From: Bacteroidales bacterium
GTDB taxonomy: Bacteria > Bacteroidota > Bacteroidia > Bacteroidales > UBA10428
NCBI GenBank assembly: GCA_016938095.1
Contig: JAFGVG010000408.1
Span: 1-13,131 of the forward strand
Direction: 5' to 3'
Length of the DNA: 13,131 nucleotides
Positions 1 to 7,519 of this stretch are shown piece by piece (position 1 is the stretch's first letter; the number at the start of each line of letters is the position of its first letter). Both the position numbers and the translations under genes were made by a program. The notes below the pieces were generated by a model. That model ran no database searches. It was given only the letters and a program-made list of their open reading frames with translations, and was not told the DNA's origin.

Positions 1-21
1 GCTTTACACATTAATTACAAT

Positions 22-378
22 ATGAACAGGATTTTCCTGAATCTGGTAATAGTGATGCTGGTGTTGTCATGCTCCGGCGACGATGAATATGAAACCAGGG
101 AACTTAATCTGACATTGAAAACAACGAATGCGGAATCATCTTACAATGCCAGCCCTGTTATGTTCCCTAACCCTTTTAAAGAATACCTATACATAGCTTT
201 TAACAGGGAAACCAGTGCTGAGATATTAATCAATGACAGTCATGGGAATTTTAAGAAATTCACGGTCACAGATACCCGCGAATTAATGATTGATTTCTCC
301 AGGGAAAAGCCAGGTGCTTATTGTTGCGAAATAGTTGAAAACAATAAAGTTTTCAGGACTTATTTAATTAAGGAATAA
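22..378 (+). CDS. Small surface-type lipoprotein with a type IX sorting-domain-like body
   Basis: 118-residue protein. Residues 1-16 form a hydrophobic leader ending in a lipobox-like V-L-S-C, with C17 as the likely lipid site. The following S-G-D-D-E is acidic, like the lipoprotein export signals that send Bacteroidota lipoproteins to the cell surface. Residues about 46-118 resemble a type A C-terminal sorting domain of the type IX secretion system (T9SS): a PNPF near residue 49, then beta-strand-like stretches, an I-D-F-S near 90, a K-P-G-A-Y turn, and a final Y-L-I-K-E. Almost no cargo lies between leader and domain, which is unusual. The gene starts 22 bases into the window, so its promoter is not visible. 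A beta-barrel gene follows after 5 nt, suggesting one transcript. The lipoprotein call is fairly sure. The domain call rests on pattern recognition, and the protein's job is unknown. Confidence 0.72.
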   Translation: MNRIFLNLVIVMLVLSCSGDDEYETRELNLTLKTTNAESSYNASPVMFPNPFKEYLYIAFNRETSAEILINDSHGNFKKFTVTDTRELMIDFSREKPGAYCCEIVENNKVFRTYLIKE

Positions 379-383
379 AACCT

Positions 384-1052
384 ATGATTGGAAGGCTTTT
401 ATTTATCTGCTGCCTGTTTTTAACCTCAATGACAGTGTATGCGCAGCGAGGAAATTTTGGCATTTTTTCAGGTATCAATATCTATTTCACTACCCTTAAA
501 TGCGATGTCCCCCTGAATGATGACATAAAGGCTAAACCGCTTTTATCAATCTTCAATCTGGGAACATTTTACAAAGCCAGTCTTAATGAGAAATTTGCAG
601 TTTTAGGCTCGTTGGAGTATCTGGAAACCAAAAACCGTATGGAGCCTGGTTTTACCCTTAGGGATATTCAGGGAATTGATATGGGGCATGCAGAAAACCG
701 GACCATTAATCACCAGGCCGTGATTGGCTTAACGGGCCGGTATAAAATACTCCGGAGTTTTTATGTTGGAACAGGCATTGCAGGTAGTTTCCTGATTCAT
801 ACAGAATGTGTTACTGACCAGAAACTGTATGATAGTGAAGGAAATGATATCGGAAGACATTTCAATGGCAGATATTACCGGAAATTTACTTTATCAGCGC
901 CCATGGTATGCGGCTATGAATTTGGCCGTTTTGACATTTTTATGCGTTTTAACAAAGGTCTTATGAGTAAGCTAAAAGGTGATGGTTATGTGCATGAGAT
1001 TGACAATATCCTATATCTTGGATTTGGGTACCATTTCATTGACAACCAATGA
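384..1052 (+). CDS. Outer-membrane beta-barrel protein (hypothetical)
   Basis: 222-residue protein with a type I signal peptide: R4, a hydrophobic core at 5-18, and a Y-A-Q junction giving probable cleavage after A20. The mature part alternates polar and hydrophobic/aromatic residues in repeated short strands (F-G-I-F-S-G-I near the start, Y-V-G-T-G-I-A-G mid-protein). It ends in an aromatic strand (Y-L-G-F-G-Y-H-F) close to the C-terminus, as in small outer-membrane barrels of the OMP_b-brl type common in Bacteroidota. Its size fits about eight strands. No TonB box or plug domain is visible. It lies 5 nt downstream of the small lipoprotein gene, so the two are probably co-transcribed and could work together at the cell surface (inference). 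The substrate or function cannot be read from the sequence. Confidence 0.7.
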   Translation: MIGRLLFICCLFLTSMTVYAQRGNFGIFSGINIYFTTLKCDVPLNDDIKAKPLLSIFNLGTFYKASLNEKFAVLGSLEYLETKNRMEPGFTLRDIQGIDMGHAENRTINHQAVIGLTGRYKILRSFYVGTGIAGSFLIHTECVTDQKLYDSEGNDIGRHFNGRYYRKFTLSAPMVCGYEFGRFDIFMRFNKGLMSKLKGDGYVHEIDNILYLGFGYHFIDNQ

Positions 1053-1121
1053 TTTATCAGGTAAATAAATGAATTTCAAATAAGTATATCTGAAAAAGAA
1101 AACATATAAAACCTTTTCAAC

Positions 1122-1493
1122 ATGCGCTTAATCGGGAACATTATCTGGCTTGTATTTGGCGGGTTATTTACGGCCATTGAATATGTGATGGCCAGCGTGG
1201 CCCTTATGATCACCATCATTGGCATTCCTTTTGCCCTGCAAACACTTAAACTGGCCATGCTCGAACTTTGGCCTTTTGGCGCAGAGATCCGCACACGCGA
1301 AAACCAACCCGGATGCCTGTCCACCCTCATGAATTTTATCTGGATTTTTGTCGGTGGTATCTGGATCTTCCTTACCCATATGTTTTTTGGCATATTGCTG
1401 GGCATTACCATTATTGGCATTCCGTTTGCCAAACAGCATTTCAAACTAGCCCACCTGGCGCTGACTCCGTTTGGAAGGGAAGTGGTTTTTTAG
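1122..1493 (+). CDS. YccF-family (DUF307) inner-membrane protein
   Basis: 123-residue hydrophobic protein made of two similar halves. Residues about 30-53 and 95-118 both contain I-T-I-I-G-I-P-F-A followed by a basic/amphipathic segment and a P-F-G, and each is preceded by a hydrophobic helix pair containing I-W and G-G. This duplicated layout is the hallmark of the YccF domain family, widespread small inner-membrane proteins of unclear function. The ATG at 1122 opens directly onto the first conserved segment, which supports this start. The gene begins 69 nt after the beta-barrel gene, with no obvious terminator or TAnnTTTG promoter box between them. It converges on the histidine kinase gene, whose stop is only 13 nt away, so the two transcripts probably overlap at their 3' ends. 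Family assignment is confident; the role is unknown. Confidence 0.88.
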   Translation: MRLIGNIIWLVFGGLFTAIEYVMASVALMITIIGIPFALQTLKLAMLELWPFGAEIRTRENQPGCLSTLMNFIWIFVGGIWIFLTHMFFGILLGITIIGIPFAKQHFKLAHLALTPFGREVVF

Positions 1494-1506
1494 TAGCAGC
1501 AGTAAT

Positions 1507-2865
1507 CTACAATTCAATTATAAAACTGGTTTGCGAATTGGGTGATGAAATCAGGGTCAGTGAGCCTTTATGCAGTTTCATGATCTCCTGGCAGATGCTG
1601 AGCCCGATGCCTGAGCCGTTCTTTTTGGTGGTAAAGAACGGAACAAAGATTTTCTCCTGAATATCAGGGGGTATTGAGGGCCCGTTGTTGATCACGGCGA
1701 TGGTAGTCCGGTTTCTGGCTGAAGCAGCTACTTCCAGCATAATTTCCCGTGATTCTTCATTTTCAGCTACTGCATCAATGGCATTGTTGATCAGGTTAAT
1801 CAACACCTGGTTGATCAGGTTCTTATCAGCCAGGATGGTTTTGGGCCCTCCTTCGCCATGTATATCAAATGTAATACCCTGCTCTGCCATCTTTCCTGAG
1901 TAAACAATTTTCAGCTGTTCCAGCCATTCCCGGGTATCGAAAGGTTTGAACGCTGGTGGTGGTATTTTAGCAATTTTCCGGTAATTGCCTACAAAACTCA
2001 AGATGGCATTGGTTTGCTCATCAAAAACCCGGAGTCCGTTTACAGTGGAGCTTAAAGTATGGTCATTCACAACCGAAAGAGCAACCGGTTTCCCATCCTT
2101 ATGGTACAATGAATAAAGGGCTTTTGACACCGAAGTCAACGGCGACATCAGGTTCATGATCTCATGAGTCAAAACGCTGATGAGCTTTTTGTATGATTCC
2201 AGTTCTTTTGATTCCAATTCATAGCGGATATCCTGAATGGAAACCACTTTCACCGAACTATTCCCTTTCCGGAGTCCGGTTGCTTTAAATGCAAGCAGCT
2301 GAAAACTTTTTCCCGAAACCTGCTTATAGGTTAAATCCATCCCTGGTTCAATATTCCGGACTGCTTCATAAAACAAAGGATTCTTTATCCTGAGCAAATC
2401 CGGGTTGGTTGAATCGGGTGAAATGCCGGCATAGTTACAGGCAGTCCGGTTAATCAGTTCAACCGAATCACCATTAAGCACCAGCATACCGGTAGCAGAA
2501 TGACGGATCAATGCTTTGTAGTATTTTTCATTGATCTCGCTGTCTTCCCTGATTTTCTGGAAGTGTCTGTTCAGTTTATTGAAGCCTTCATACAGAGCAG
2601 ACAGTGATTTGTTTTTCTTCCCTAAAGTATATTGAACTGCTGTATCGTTGTTCTGCAGTGCATTGAACCATGCAGCAACAGATTGGTTGGTAGCATCATA
2701 AATTCTTAAAAGAATTCTGCCACAAGCAAAAGCGCAAAGAATGAAAAATCCGGCAGCAATGAATTCAGATCGGGCCGCCAGGAACCCGGCCACGAATATC
2801 GTAAGCGCCAGAATCACCAAAAGAACATACTTTGATGCACGATGTAAAAGTCGCTCAGATACCAT
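1507..2865 (-). CDS. Membrane-bound sensor histidine kinase (NtrB/AtoS-like)
   Basis: About 452 residues from the ATG at 2865. That start gives an 11-nt overlap with the response regulator stop and a basic N-terminus before the first helix; an upstream in-frame ATG at 2925 would lie deep inside the regulator gene. Two membrane helices (about 12-30 and 34-52) are separated by only a few residues, so there is almost no periplasmic sensor. A coiled linker and a PAS-like domain (about 115-215) follow. The H box is L-T-H-E-I-M-N with phospho-accepting H234. The ATPase domain has the N box N-L-I-N-N-A-I-D-A at 357-365, an F box F-V-P-F-F-T-T-K, and G-S-G-I-G-L at 417-422. The G1 box reads N-N-G-P-S (393-397), where D-x-G-x-G is usual. 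It should phosphorylate the sigma-54 activator encoded just upstream. The short sensor suggests it detects membrane state or a partner, possibly the adjacent transporter (inference). Confidence 0.93.
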   Translation of the reverse strand: MVSERLLHRASKYVLLVILALTIFVAGFLAARSEFIAAGFFILCAFACGRILLRIYDATNQSVAAWFNALQNNDTAVQYTLGKKNKSLSALYEGFNKLNRHFQKIREDSEINEKYYKALIRHSATGMLVLNGDSVELINRTACNYAGISPDSTNPDLLRIKNPLFYEAVRNIEPGMDLTYKQVSGKSFQLLAFKATGLRKGNSSVKVVSIQDIRYELESKELESYKKLISVLTHEIMNLMSPLTSVSKALYSLYHKDGKPVALSVVNDHTLSSTVNGLRVFDEQTNAILSFVGNYRKIAKIPPPAFKPFDTREWLEQLKIVYSGKMAEQGITFDIHGEGGPKTILADKNLINQVLINLINNAIDAVAENEESREIMLEVAASARNRTTIAVINNGPSIPPDIQEKIFVPFFTTKKNGSGIGLSICQEIMKLHKGSLTLISSPNSQTSFIIEL

Positions 2866-4216
2866 ATTTTTTAATTTTATTATACAATGTCTGGCGTGTG
2901 ATACCCAGCTGCTGGGCAGCAGCACTCTGATTTTGCCCGTTTTTCCTAAGCGCGCTGGCGATCATCTTTTTCTCCATCTCCTCCAGGGTTTCTGCATGGC
3001 TCACGGAAATTGACTCTTCAGCACCAAAATAGAAATCGCGTGCCAGCAACTTGCTGTGGTCCGATAAGATCACCGCTTTCTCCATGGCATGTTGCAGCTC
3101 ACGGACATTGCCGGGCCAGGAATAACTTTTTAATCTCGACATGGCTTCATCGCTGATTTCCATCCCAACCTTCCCGTATTTTCTGGTATATATGCTCATA
3201 AAATGACCGACGATCATTTCGATATCCTCAATGCGTTCCCTTAGCGGGGGAAGGTGGATCTGAATGGTATTCAACCTGTAGAGCAGGTCCTGCCGAAACT
3301 GTCCGGAGGCAATCATTTGCGAAAGATTTTTATTGGTGGCACTGATCAGCCTGATGTCAACCGGTATTTCAGCATTGGCTCCCACAGGGGTAATGGTTCT
3401 GGACTGAAGCACGGTCAGCAGTTTAGACTGCAAACCCATGGGGATGTTGCCAATTTCATCCAGAAACAGACTACCTTTGTCGGCCAATACAAACCGGCCC
3501 GTTTTGTCTTCATAGGCATTGGTAAACGATCCTTTCCTGTGTCCGAACAACTCACTCTCAAAAAGGGTTTCGGTAAGCGACGACAGGTCAACCAGCACAA
3601 ATGTCTCTTTATTGCGGGTGGATAGCCTGTGGATTTCCCTGGCGATCAATTCTTTTCCTGTTCCATTTTCACCGGTGATCAGCACATTGGCATCGGTGGC
3701 CGCAATTTTTTGCACCACCTGCATCACGTTTTTCATGGCAGGAGAGTCACCTGTAACAATGGGATAATTGCGGTTGGTTTCGTTTTTCAAAAGTGCTTCT
3801 TTTGATTTAAGCAGGTTGATTTCCTTGTTTGATTTCCGAAGCCGGTACGCTGCTTTCAGTGTAGCAATTAGCTTCTCATTGTCCCAGGGCTTCACTACAA
3901 AATCGCATGCTCCTTCTTTGAGGGCTTTTACTGCCAGGTCCACATCTGCATAAGCAGTGATCATAACCACCTCGGCATTCGGATGGTGCCTTTTAATTTC
4001 CTTCAGCCAGAACAGACCTTCATTACCTGTATTGACTCCAGCCTTAAAGTTCATATCGAGTAAAATGACATCGAAAACGCTCTTTGTCATTACAGTCAAT
4101 AATGTGTTGGGATTGGATAAGGCAACAACATCTTCGAATGTGGGTTGAAGCAGCAACTGAAGTGCATTCAGCAACCCTTTGTTGTCGTCGGCGATGAGCA
4201 ATCGACCCTCTTTCAT
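2855..4216 (-). CDS. Sigma-54-dependent response regulator, NtrC family
   Basis: 453 residues in the classic three-domain order. The receiver domain (about 5-120) has D10-D11, phospho-acceptor D54 (I-L-L-D-M) and the K-P-W switch region. The AAA+ domain (about 150-380) has Walker A G-E-N-G-T-G-K at 182-188, a sigma-54-contact loop reading G-S-F-T-N-A at 229-234 where GAFTGA is canonical, Walker B L-F-L-D-E, and the W-P-G-N-V-R-E-L motif. The C-terminal Fis-type helix-turn-helix contains Q-L-G-I-T-R-Q-T-L-Y and ends at the stop. It should open sigma-54 promoters when phosphorylated by the kinase encoded next. The kinase start overlaps its stop by 11 nt, indicating translational coupling. A sigma-54 promoter in the divergent region faces the ABC transporter genes, the likely target. 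A TAnnTTTG box lies just upstream of this gene's start. Confidence 0.95.
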   Translation of the reverse strand: MKEGRLLIADDNKGLLNALQLLLQPTFEDVVALSNPNTLLTVMTKSVFDVILLDMNFKAGVNTGNEGLFWLKEIKRHHPNAEVVMITAYADVDLAVKALKEGACDFVVKPWDNEKLIATLKAAYRLRKSNKEINLLKSKEALLKNETNRNYPIVTGDSPAMKNVMQVVQKIAATDANVLITGENGTGKELIAREIHRLSTRNKETFVLVDLSSLTETLFESELFGHRKGSFTNAYEDKTGRFVLADKGSLFLDEIGNIPMGLQSKLLTVLQSRTITPVGANAEIPVDIRLISATNKNLSQMIASGQFRQDLLYRLNTIQIHLPPLRERIEDIEMIVGHFMSIYTRKYGKVGMEISDEAMSRLKSYSWPGNVRELQHAMEKAVILSDHSKLLARDFYFGAEESISVSHAETLEEMEKKMIASALRKNGQNQSAAAQQLGITRQTLYNKIKKYGI

Positions 4217-4232
4217 GGCAACAGTTTTAATT

Positions 4233-4240
4233 CAAATGTA
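4233..4240 (-). promoter_or_regulatory. Predicted -7 element of the regulator-kinase operon promoter
   Basis: On the - strand this reads TACATTTG, an exact match to the Bacteroidota primary-sigma -7 consensus TAnnTTTG. It lies 16 nt before the regulator's ATG, giving a very short leader. The matching -33 TTTG is weak: about 20 nt further upstream only a T-rich TTTTAC is seen. A primary-sigma promoter here would give basal expression of the two-component pair. Confidence 0.45.
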
Positions 4241-4253
4241 AAAAAAATTAACT

Positions 4254-4273
4254 CACATGTGTAAAATATTTTA
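4254..4273. promoter_or_regulatory. Candidate activator-binding palindromes (enhancer-like site)
   Basis: Two perfect palindromes abut: CACATGTG (4254-4261) and TAAAATATTTTA (4262-4273). They sit about 83-102 bp upstream of the predicted sigma-54 start site, the usual distance for NtrC-type upstream activating sequences. They also cover the expected -33 region of the divergent regulator promoter. The role as binding site for the neighbouring Fis-type HTH is inferred. The second palindrome is AT-only and could arise by chance. Confidence 0.35.
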
Positions 4274-4329
4274 ACAACTCCTTATTGTGATAATAATATA
4301 ATTTATTGATATACTGAAATATATAACAT

Positions 4330-4345
4330 TGGCATAACTTTGGCA
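4330..4345 (+). promoter_or_regulatory. Sigma-54 (RpoN) -24/-12 promoter of the ABC transporter operon
   Basis: TGGCATAACTTTGGCA keeps the invariant GG (4331-4332) and GC (4343-4344) exactly 10 nt apart. It matches TGGCAC-R-N4-TTGCW at most positions: TGGCA at -24, and T.GCA at -12. Transcription would start near 4356, about 14 nt before the ATPase start codon. The site is directly upstream of the ABC genes and divergent from a sigma-54 activator gene, so context and sequence agree. Confidence 0.8.
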
Positions 4346-4369
4346 TATCTTCAGTAAAATAACAATAAC

Positions 4370-5077
4370 ATGATTCATACAGAAAATCTTTCAAGAATTT
4401 TCCAGACCGACTTGATTGAAACCACTGCATTGCAACTAGTAAACCTGGACGTAAAAAAAGGTGAGTTTGTGGCCATTATGGGTCCTTCGGGTTGCGGAAA
4501 ATCAACCTTGCTGAATATTTTGGGGTTGCTGGATTGCTCCAGTAGCGGGCAGTATTTTTTTGATGGTACTGAGGTTACTGTTTTGAGTGAAAAACAGCGG
4601 ACCCTTTTGCGCAAGGGAAATATCGGGTTCGTTTTTCAAAGTTTTAACCTGATTGACGATCTGAATGTATTCGAAAATGTGGAGCTTCCATTGGTTGCAC
4701 TTGGTACTTCCCGTTCAAAACGGAAGAAAATGGTAAATGAAATACTGGAGTATATGCAGATCGGACACCGCAAGGATCATTTTCCAAGGCAACTTTCAGG
4801 CGGACAGCAACAACGTGTGGCAGTTGCCCGTGCCCTGATTACCAGTCCGAAACTGATTCTGGCTGATGAACCCACAGGAAACCTGGATTCACAAAACGGG
4901 GAACAGGTGATGCAGATGCTTGAAAAGCTGAATACCGAAGGAACCACCATTGTTATGGTCACACACTCAATGAATCATGCTGAAAGAGCACACCGGATCA
5001 TCAACCTGTTCGATGGGAAGATCATCACCGAACAGGTTGACCGTACTTTCCAACCAGTATATAATTTAAACAGCTGA
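4370..5077 (+). CDS. ABC transporter ATP-binding protein, MacB/LolD family
   Basis: 235 residues, the usual length for a stand-alone MacB/LolD-type ATPase. Walker A is G-P-S-G-C-G-K-S-T (38-46), the Q loop is F-V-F-Q-S-F-N-L, the signature is L-S-G-G-Q (142-146), Walker B ends A-D-E-P-T with D166 and E167, and the switch histidine is H199 (V-T-H-S). The A-D-E-P-T-G-N-L-D-S run is typical of the 3.A.1.122/125 group (MacB, LolD, FtsE). These ATPases drive mechanotransmission across the envelope rather than substrate flow through the membrane. The permease starts 3 nt after the stop, so the two form an operon and almost certainly one complex. The sigma-54 promoter immediately upstream points to control by the divergent NtrC-type regulator. 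The cargo (lipoprotein, peptide, lipid or toxic compound) cannot be told. Confidence 0.95.
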   Translation: MIHTENLSRIFQTDLIETTALQLVNLDVKKGEFVAIMGPSGCGKSTLLNILGLLDCSSSGQYFFDGTEVTVLSEKQRTLLRKGNIGFVFQSFNLIDDLNVFENVELPLVALGTSRSKRKKMVNEILEYMQIGHRKDHFPRQLSGGQQQRVAVARALITSPKLILADEPTGNLDSQNGEQVMQMLEKLNTEGTTIVMVTHSMNHAERAHRIINLFDGKIITEQVDRTFQPVYNLNS

Positions 5078-5080
5078 AAA

Positions 5081-7456
5081 ATGTTTACACACTCATTTAA
5101 CATACTGGCAAGGCGGTTCCGGAAAGACCCGGTGTTCTCCCTGGCAACACTGCTTGGGCTGACTTTGGGATTTGCCTCCTTCATCCTGCTGGGTCAATTT
5201 ATCAATGCCATGTTGAGTTACGACAGGTGCCAGGAGCATTACGACCGGATTTACAGGGTGCAGTTTTTTATGAACCAACAGGACAATAGGGTTCAGCATT
5301 CTGCCAGCGTAACCGCAGCCCTGAGTCGTCACGACCTGGTGGGGTTACCGGAAATAGAAGAAATAGCCCTGATACATGATGTAGGAGATAACAATAAGAA
5401 CGGTATTTTTCTGTCAGCGGACAAGGAAAGGGAATTCCTCACCCGCTGGGGATTTTATGCTGACCCCTCTGTTTTCAGCATATTTACTTTTCATTTCACA
5501 GAAGGAGGTCCTGAAAAGGCTTTATCGGAACCCTTTACCATTGTTCTGTCGCAGTCACTGGCCAATAAGATATTTAACGGAAAACCTGCACTGGGCAAAC
5601 AAATCTACTTCGAAAACAAACTGGTTTGCACAGTCACCGGTGTATACAAGGATTTCCCCGATAAGTCGACCTGGGAACCGGCATACCTGCTGCCCATGGA
5701 ATCATTTACTGCAATAACAGGGTGGAAAGGATATGAAGACAATTACCGGGCATATTCTTTCATGACATATGTATTGCTGAAGAAAAATGCTGATCCTGCC
5801 CAGGTAGATGCAAAAATTCACTATGCCATGAAGGATTACAACGAGATGCATTTTCCCTATCTGCGACCCATGTCACAATTGTACCTGAATCCCTACTTTC
5901 AGCCCGATTTCTATATCGCCATCGGATTGCTTATTTTCAACGGGCTGCTCATACTGATCCTTTCATCTATCAACTATGTCAATCTGCAAACAGCGAACGC
6001 CTCCACCCGTTTCAGGGAAATTGGCATCAAAAAAACGATTGGCTTCACACGCAGACAGCTTTGGTACCAGTTCATGGCTGAAAACCTGATTCTTGCTATG
6101 ATCAGTTGCATCATGGCAATTTTGCTGGTAAGGTATGTATCACCCCTTGTCAACCGGCTGATGGGAGGCGAAACCCTAAGCACCGACTATAATTATTCAC
6201 TCCTCATGGTTGTGGTGGTTATTACCGCACTAATAACCGGTATTCTTTCTGGAATATACCCGGCGTATGCCATATCTTCATTTAACCCGGTAAAAGCGCT
6301 GAAGCAAAAACTGATCGAAGAAAAACAGAATGGTTTGAGCCTGCGCAAGGTATTGGTTACAGCCCAGTTCAGCATAGCCATTTTCCTGCTGGTTGTTGGG
6401 TTTGTCTTTTACCGCCAAACGCATTACATGGTAAACCGCAACATGGGTTTTGATTCGGAACACGTGTTGTTCGCCAATATAGTAACAGATAAAAAAGGAC
6501 CCACCAGCACATTGCGTCAGAATCTGATGAGCCATGCTGAAATTGTTGATGTATGTCATTCCGATTACATCCCTTTTGTTCTGCCGGGTGGTGCCGATGT
6601 TAACTGGGAAGGTGGTTTCCCTGATGAAAAAACATTTATCAGGTACAGCCAGATCGGGTATGATTTTGTGTCCACTTTTGACCTGAAGATTGTGGAAGGA
6701 AGGAATTTTTCACGTGACTATCCGGGGGATTTTGATAAATGCCTGTTGAATGAAACCGCCATCCAGACTTTTGGATGGAAAGATCCTATTGGGATGAAAC
6801 TGGATATCCGGGGCAGGTCATTTACGGTTATCGGAATCATAAAGGATTACATCGTATTTTCGGTACACAATCCCCTGGAACCTCACTTTTACAGGCTGAT
6901 ACCCGATACCATAAGTTCAAACACCATTTTCTCGGTACGTTTTAAACCTGGTACAGAACGAAAGGCAAAAGAAATTGTTGAGCGAGAATTCCAGTCGTTC
7001 TTTCCCGATGATGCATTTGAATTCAAGAATATTCAATCGCGCATTCAAAATGAAAATGCTGTGACTGAATGGCGGCACCTGATGAAGATCAACCTGCTGT
7101 TTGCAGTGCTTTCCATCTTTGTGTCATCCATAGGGCTATTCGGACTGATACTTTTTTATACCCGCACAAAACTTAAGGAGGTGGGCATCCGGAAGGTGCT
7201 GGGCTTTACCGGGGGCCAGTTATATTATACACTTGCATCAACATTTGTCAAACTGCTGGTTATATCTGTTGTTTTTGCCTGGCCAGCAGCTTTTTATGCC
7301 TACAAGAGTTTACCGGGGGCCAATAAATACCCAATTCAAATATGGGAATTTCTGATTGCCACAGGCATTATCCTGCTGGTAGCCCTGACCACCATCAGTT
7401 ACCAGATTATCAGAGCGTTGAGGGTGAATCCGGCGGAAATTATTAAAGATGAATAG
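5081..7456 (+). CDS. Tandem FtsX/MacB-type ABC transporter permease
   Basis: 791 residues. One N-terminal helix (about 20-43) is followed by a MacB periplasmic-core-like domain (about 45-275), then helices at about 279-300, 330-352, 372-396 and 425-443. A second periplasmic domain (about 450-670) precedes three last helices (about 675-785). Each half carries the FtsX cytoplasmic coupling motif: E-I-G-I-K-K at 313-318 and E-V-G-I-R-K at 700-705. This is two FtsX-type permease halves in one chain, a form common in Bacteroidota and able to pair with two copies of the ATPase encoded just before. No membrane-fusion protein or TolC-like gene is in the window. Strongly acidic or toxin-like cargo genes are also absent. 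The likely role is envelope stress or export; the substrate is unknown. The gene ends at a strong terminator. Confidence 0.94.
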   Translation: MFTHSFNILARRFRKDPVFSLATLLGLTLGFASFILLGQFINAMLSYDRCQEHYDRIYRVQFFMNQQDNRVQHSASVTAALSRHDLVGLPEIEEIALIHDVGDNNKNGIFLSADKEREFLTRWGFYADPSVFSIFTFHFTEGGPEKALSEPFTIVLSQSLANKIFNGKPALGKQIYFENKLVCTVTGVYKDFPDKSTWEPAYLLPMESFTAITGWKGYEDNYRAYSFMTYVLLKKNADPAQVDAKIHYAMKDYNEMHFPYLRPMSQLYLNPYFQPDFYIAIGLLIFNGLLILILSSINYVNLQTANASTRFREIGIKKTIGFTRRQLWYQFMAENLILAMISCIMAILLVRYVSPLVNRLMGGETLSTDYNYSLLMVVVVITALITGILSGIYPAYAISSFNPVKALKQKLIEEKQNGLSLRKVLVTAQFSIAIFLLVVGFVFYRQTHYMVNRNMGFDSEHVLFANIVTDKKGPTSTLRQNLMSHAEIVDVCHSDYIPFVLPGGADVNWEGGFPDEKTFIRYSQIGYDFVSTFDLKIVEGRNFSRDYPGDFDKCLLNETAIQTFGWKDPIGMKLDIRGRSFTVIGIIKDYIVFSVHNPLEPHFYRLIPDTISSNTIFSVRFKPGTERKAKEIVEREFQSFFPDDAFEFKNIQSRIQNENAVTEWRHLMKINLLFAVLSIFVSSIGLFGLILFYTRTKLKEVGIRKVLGFTGGQLYYTLASTFVKLLVISVVFAWPAAFYAYKSLPGANKYPIQIWEFLIATGIILLVALTTISYQIIRALRVNPAEIIKDE

Positions 7457-7484
7457 TTAGGGGTTGGAATTTGGTTACGTTGCG

Positions 7485-7519
7485 CCCGGCAGGTTAGCGC
7501 TTACCTGCCGGGTTGTTTT
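7485..7519 (+). terminator. Rho-independent terminator of the ABC operon
   Basis: A perfect 10-bp GC-rich stem, CCCGGCAGGT (7485-7494) with ACCTGCCGGG (7503-7512), is followed by TTGTTTT. The 8-nt loop contains AGCGCT, itself a palindrome. It starts 28 nt after the permease stop codon. Confidence 0.85.

Noticed and set aside
1076..1444. Long open frames on the - strand opposite the YccF gene
   Set aside because: They mirror the YccF coding sequence, have no family resemblance, and YccF has strong conserved motifs on the + strand.
1122..1493. Internal duplication of the YccF protein as a novel tandem repeat
   Set aside because: The two-copy layout is the normal form of the YccF family, so it is not new.
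2866..2925. Upstream ATG at 2925 extending the histidine kinase by 20 residues
   Set aside because: It would overlap the DNA-binding helix-turn-helix codons of the regulator by 71 nt, and the added residues look like a shadow of that gene; the ATG at 2865 gives a normal short overlap.
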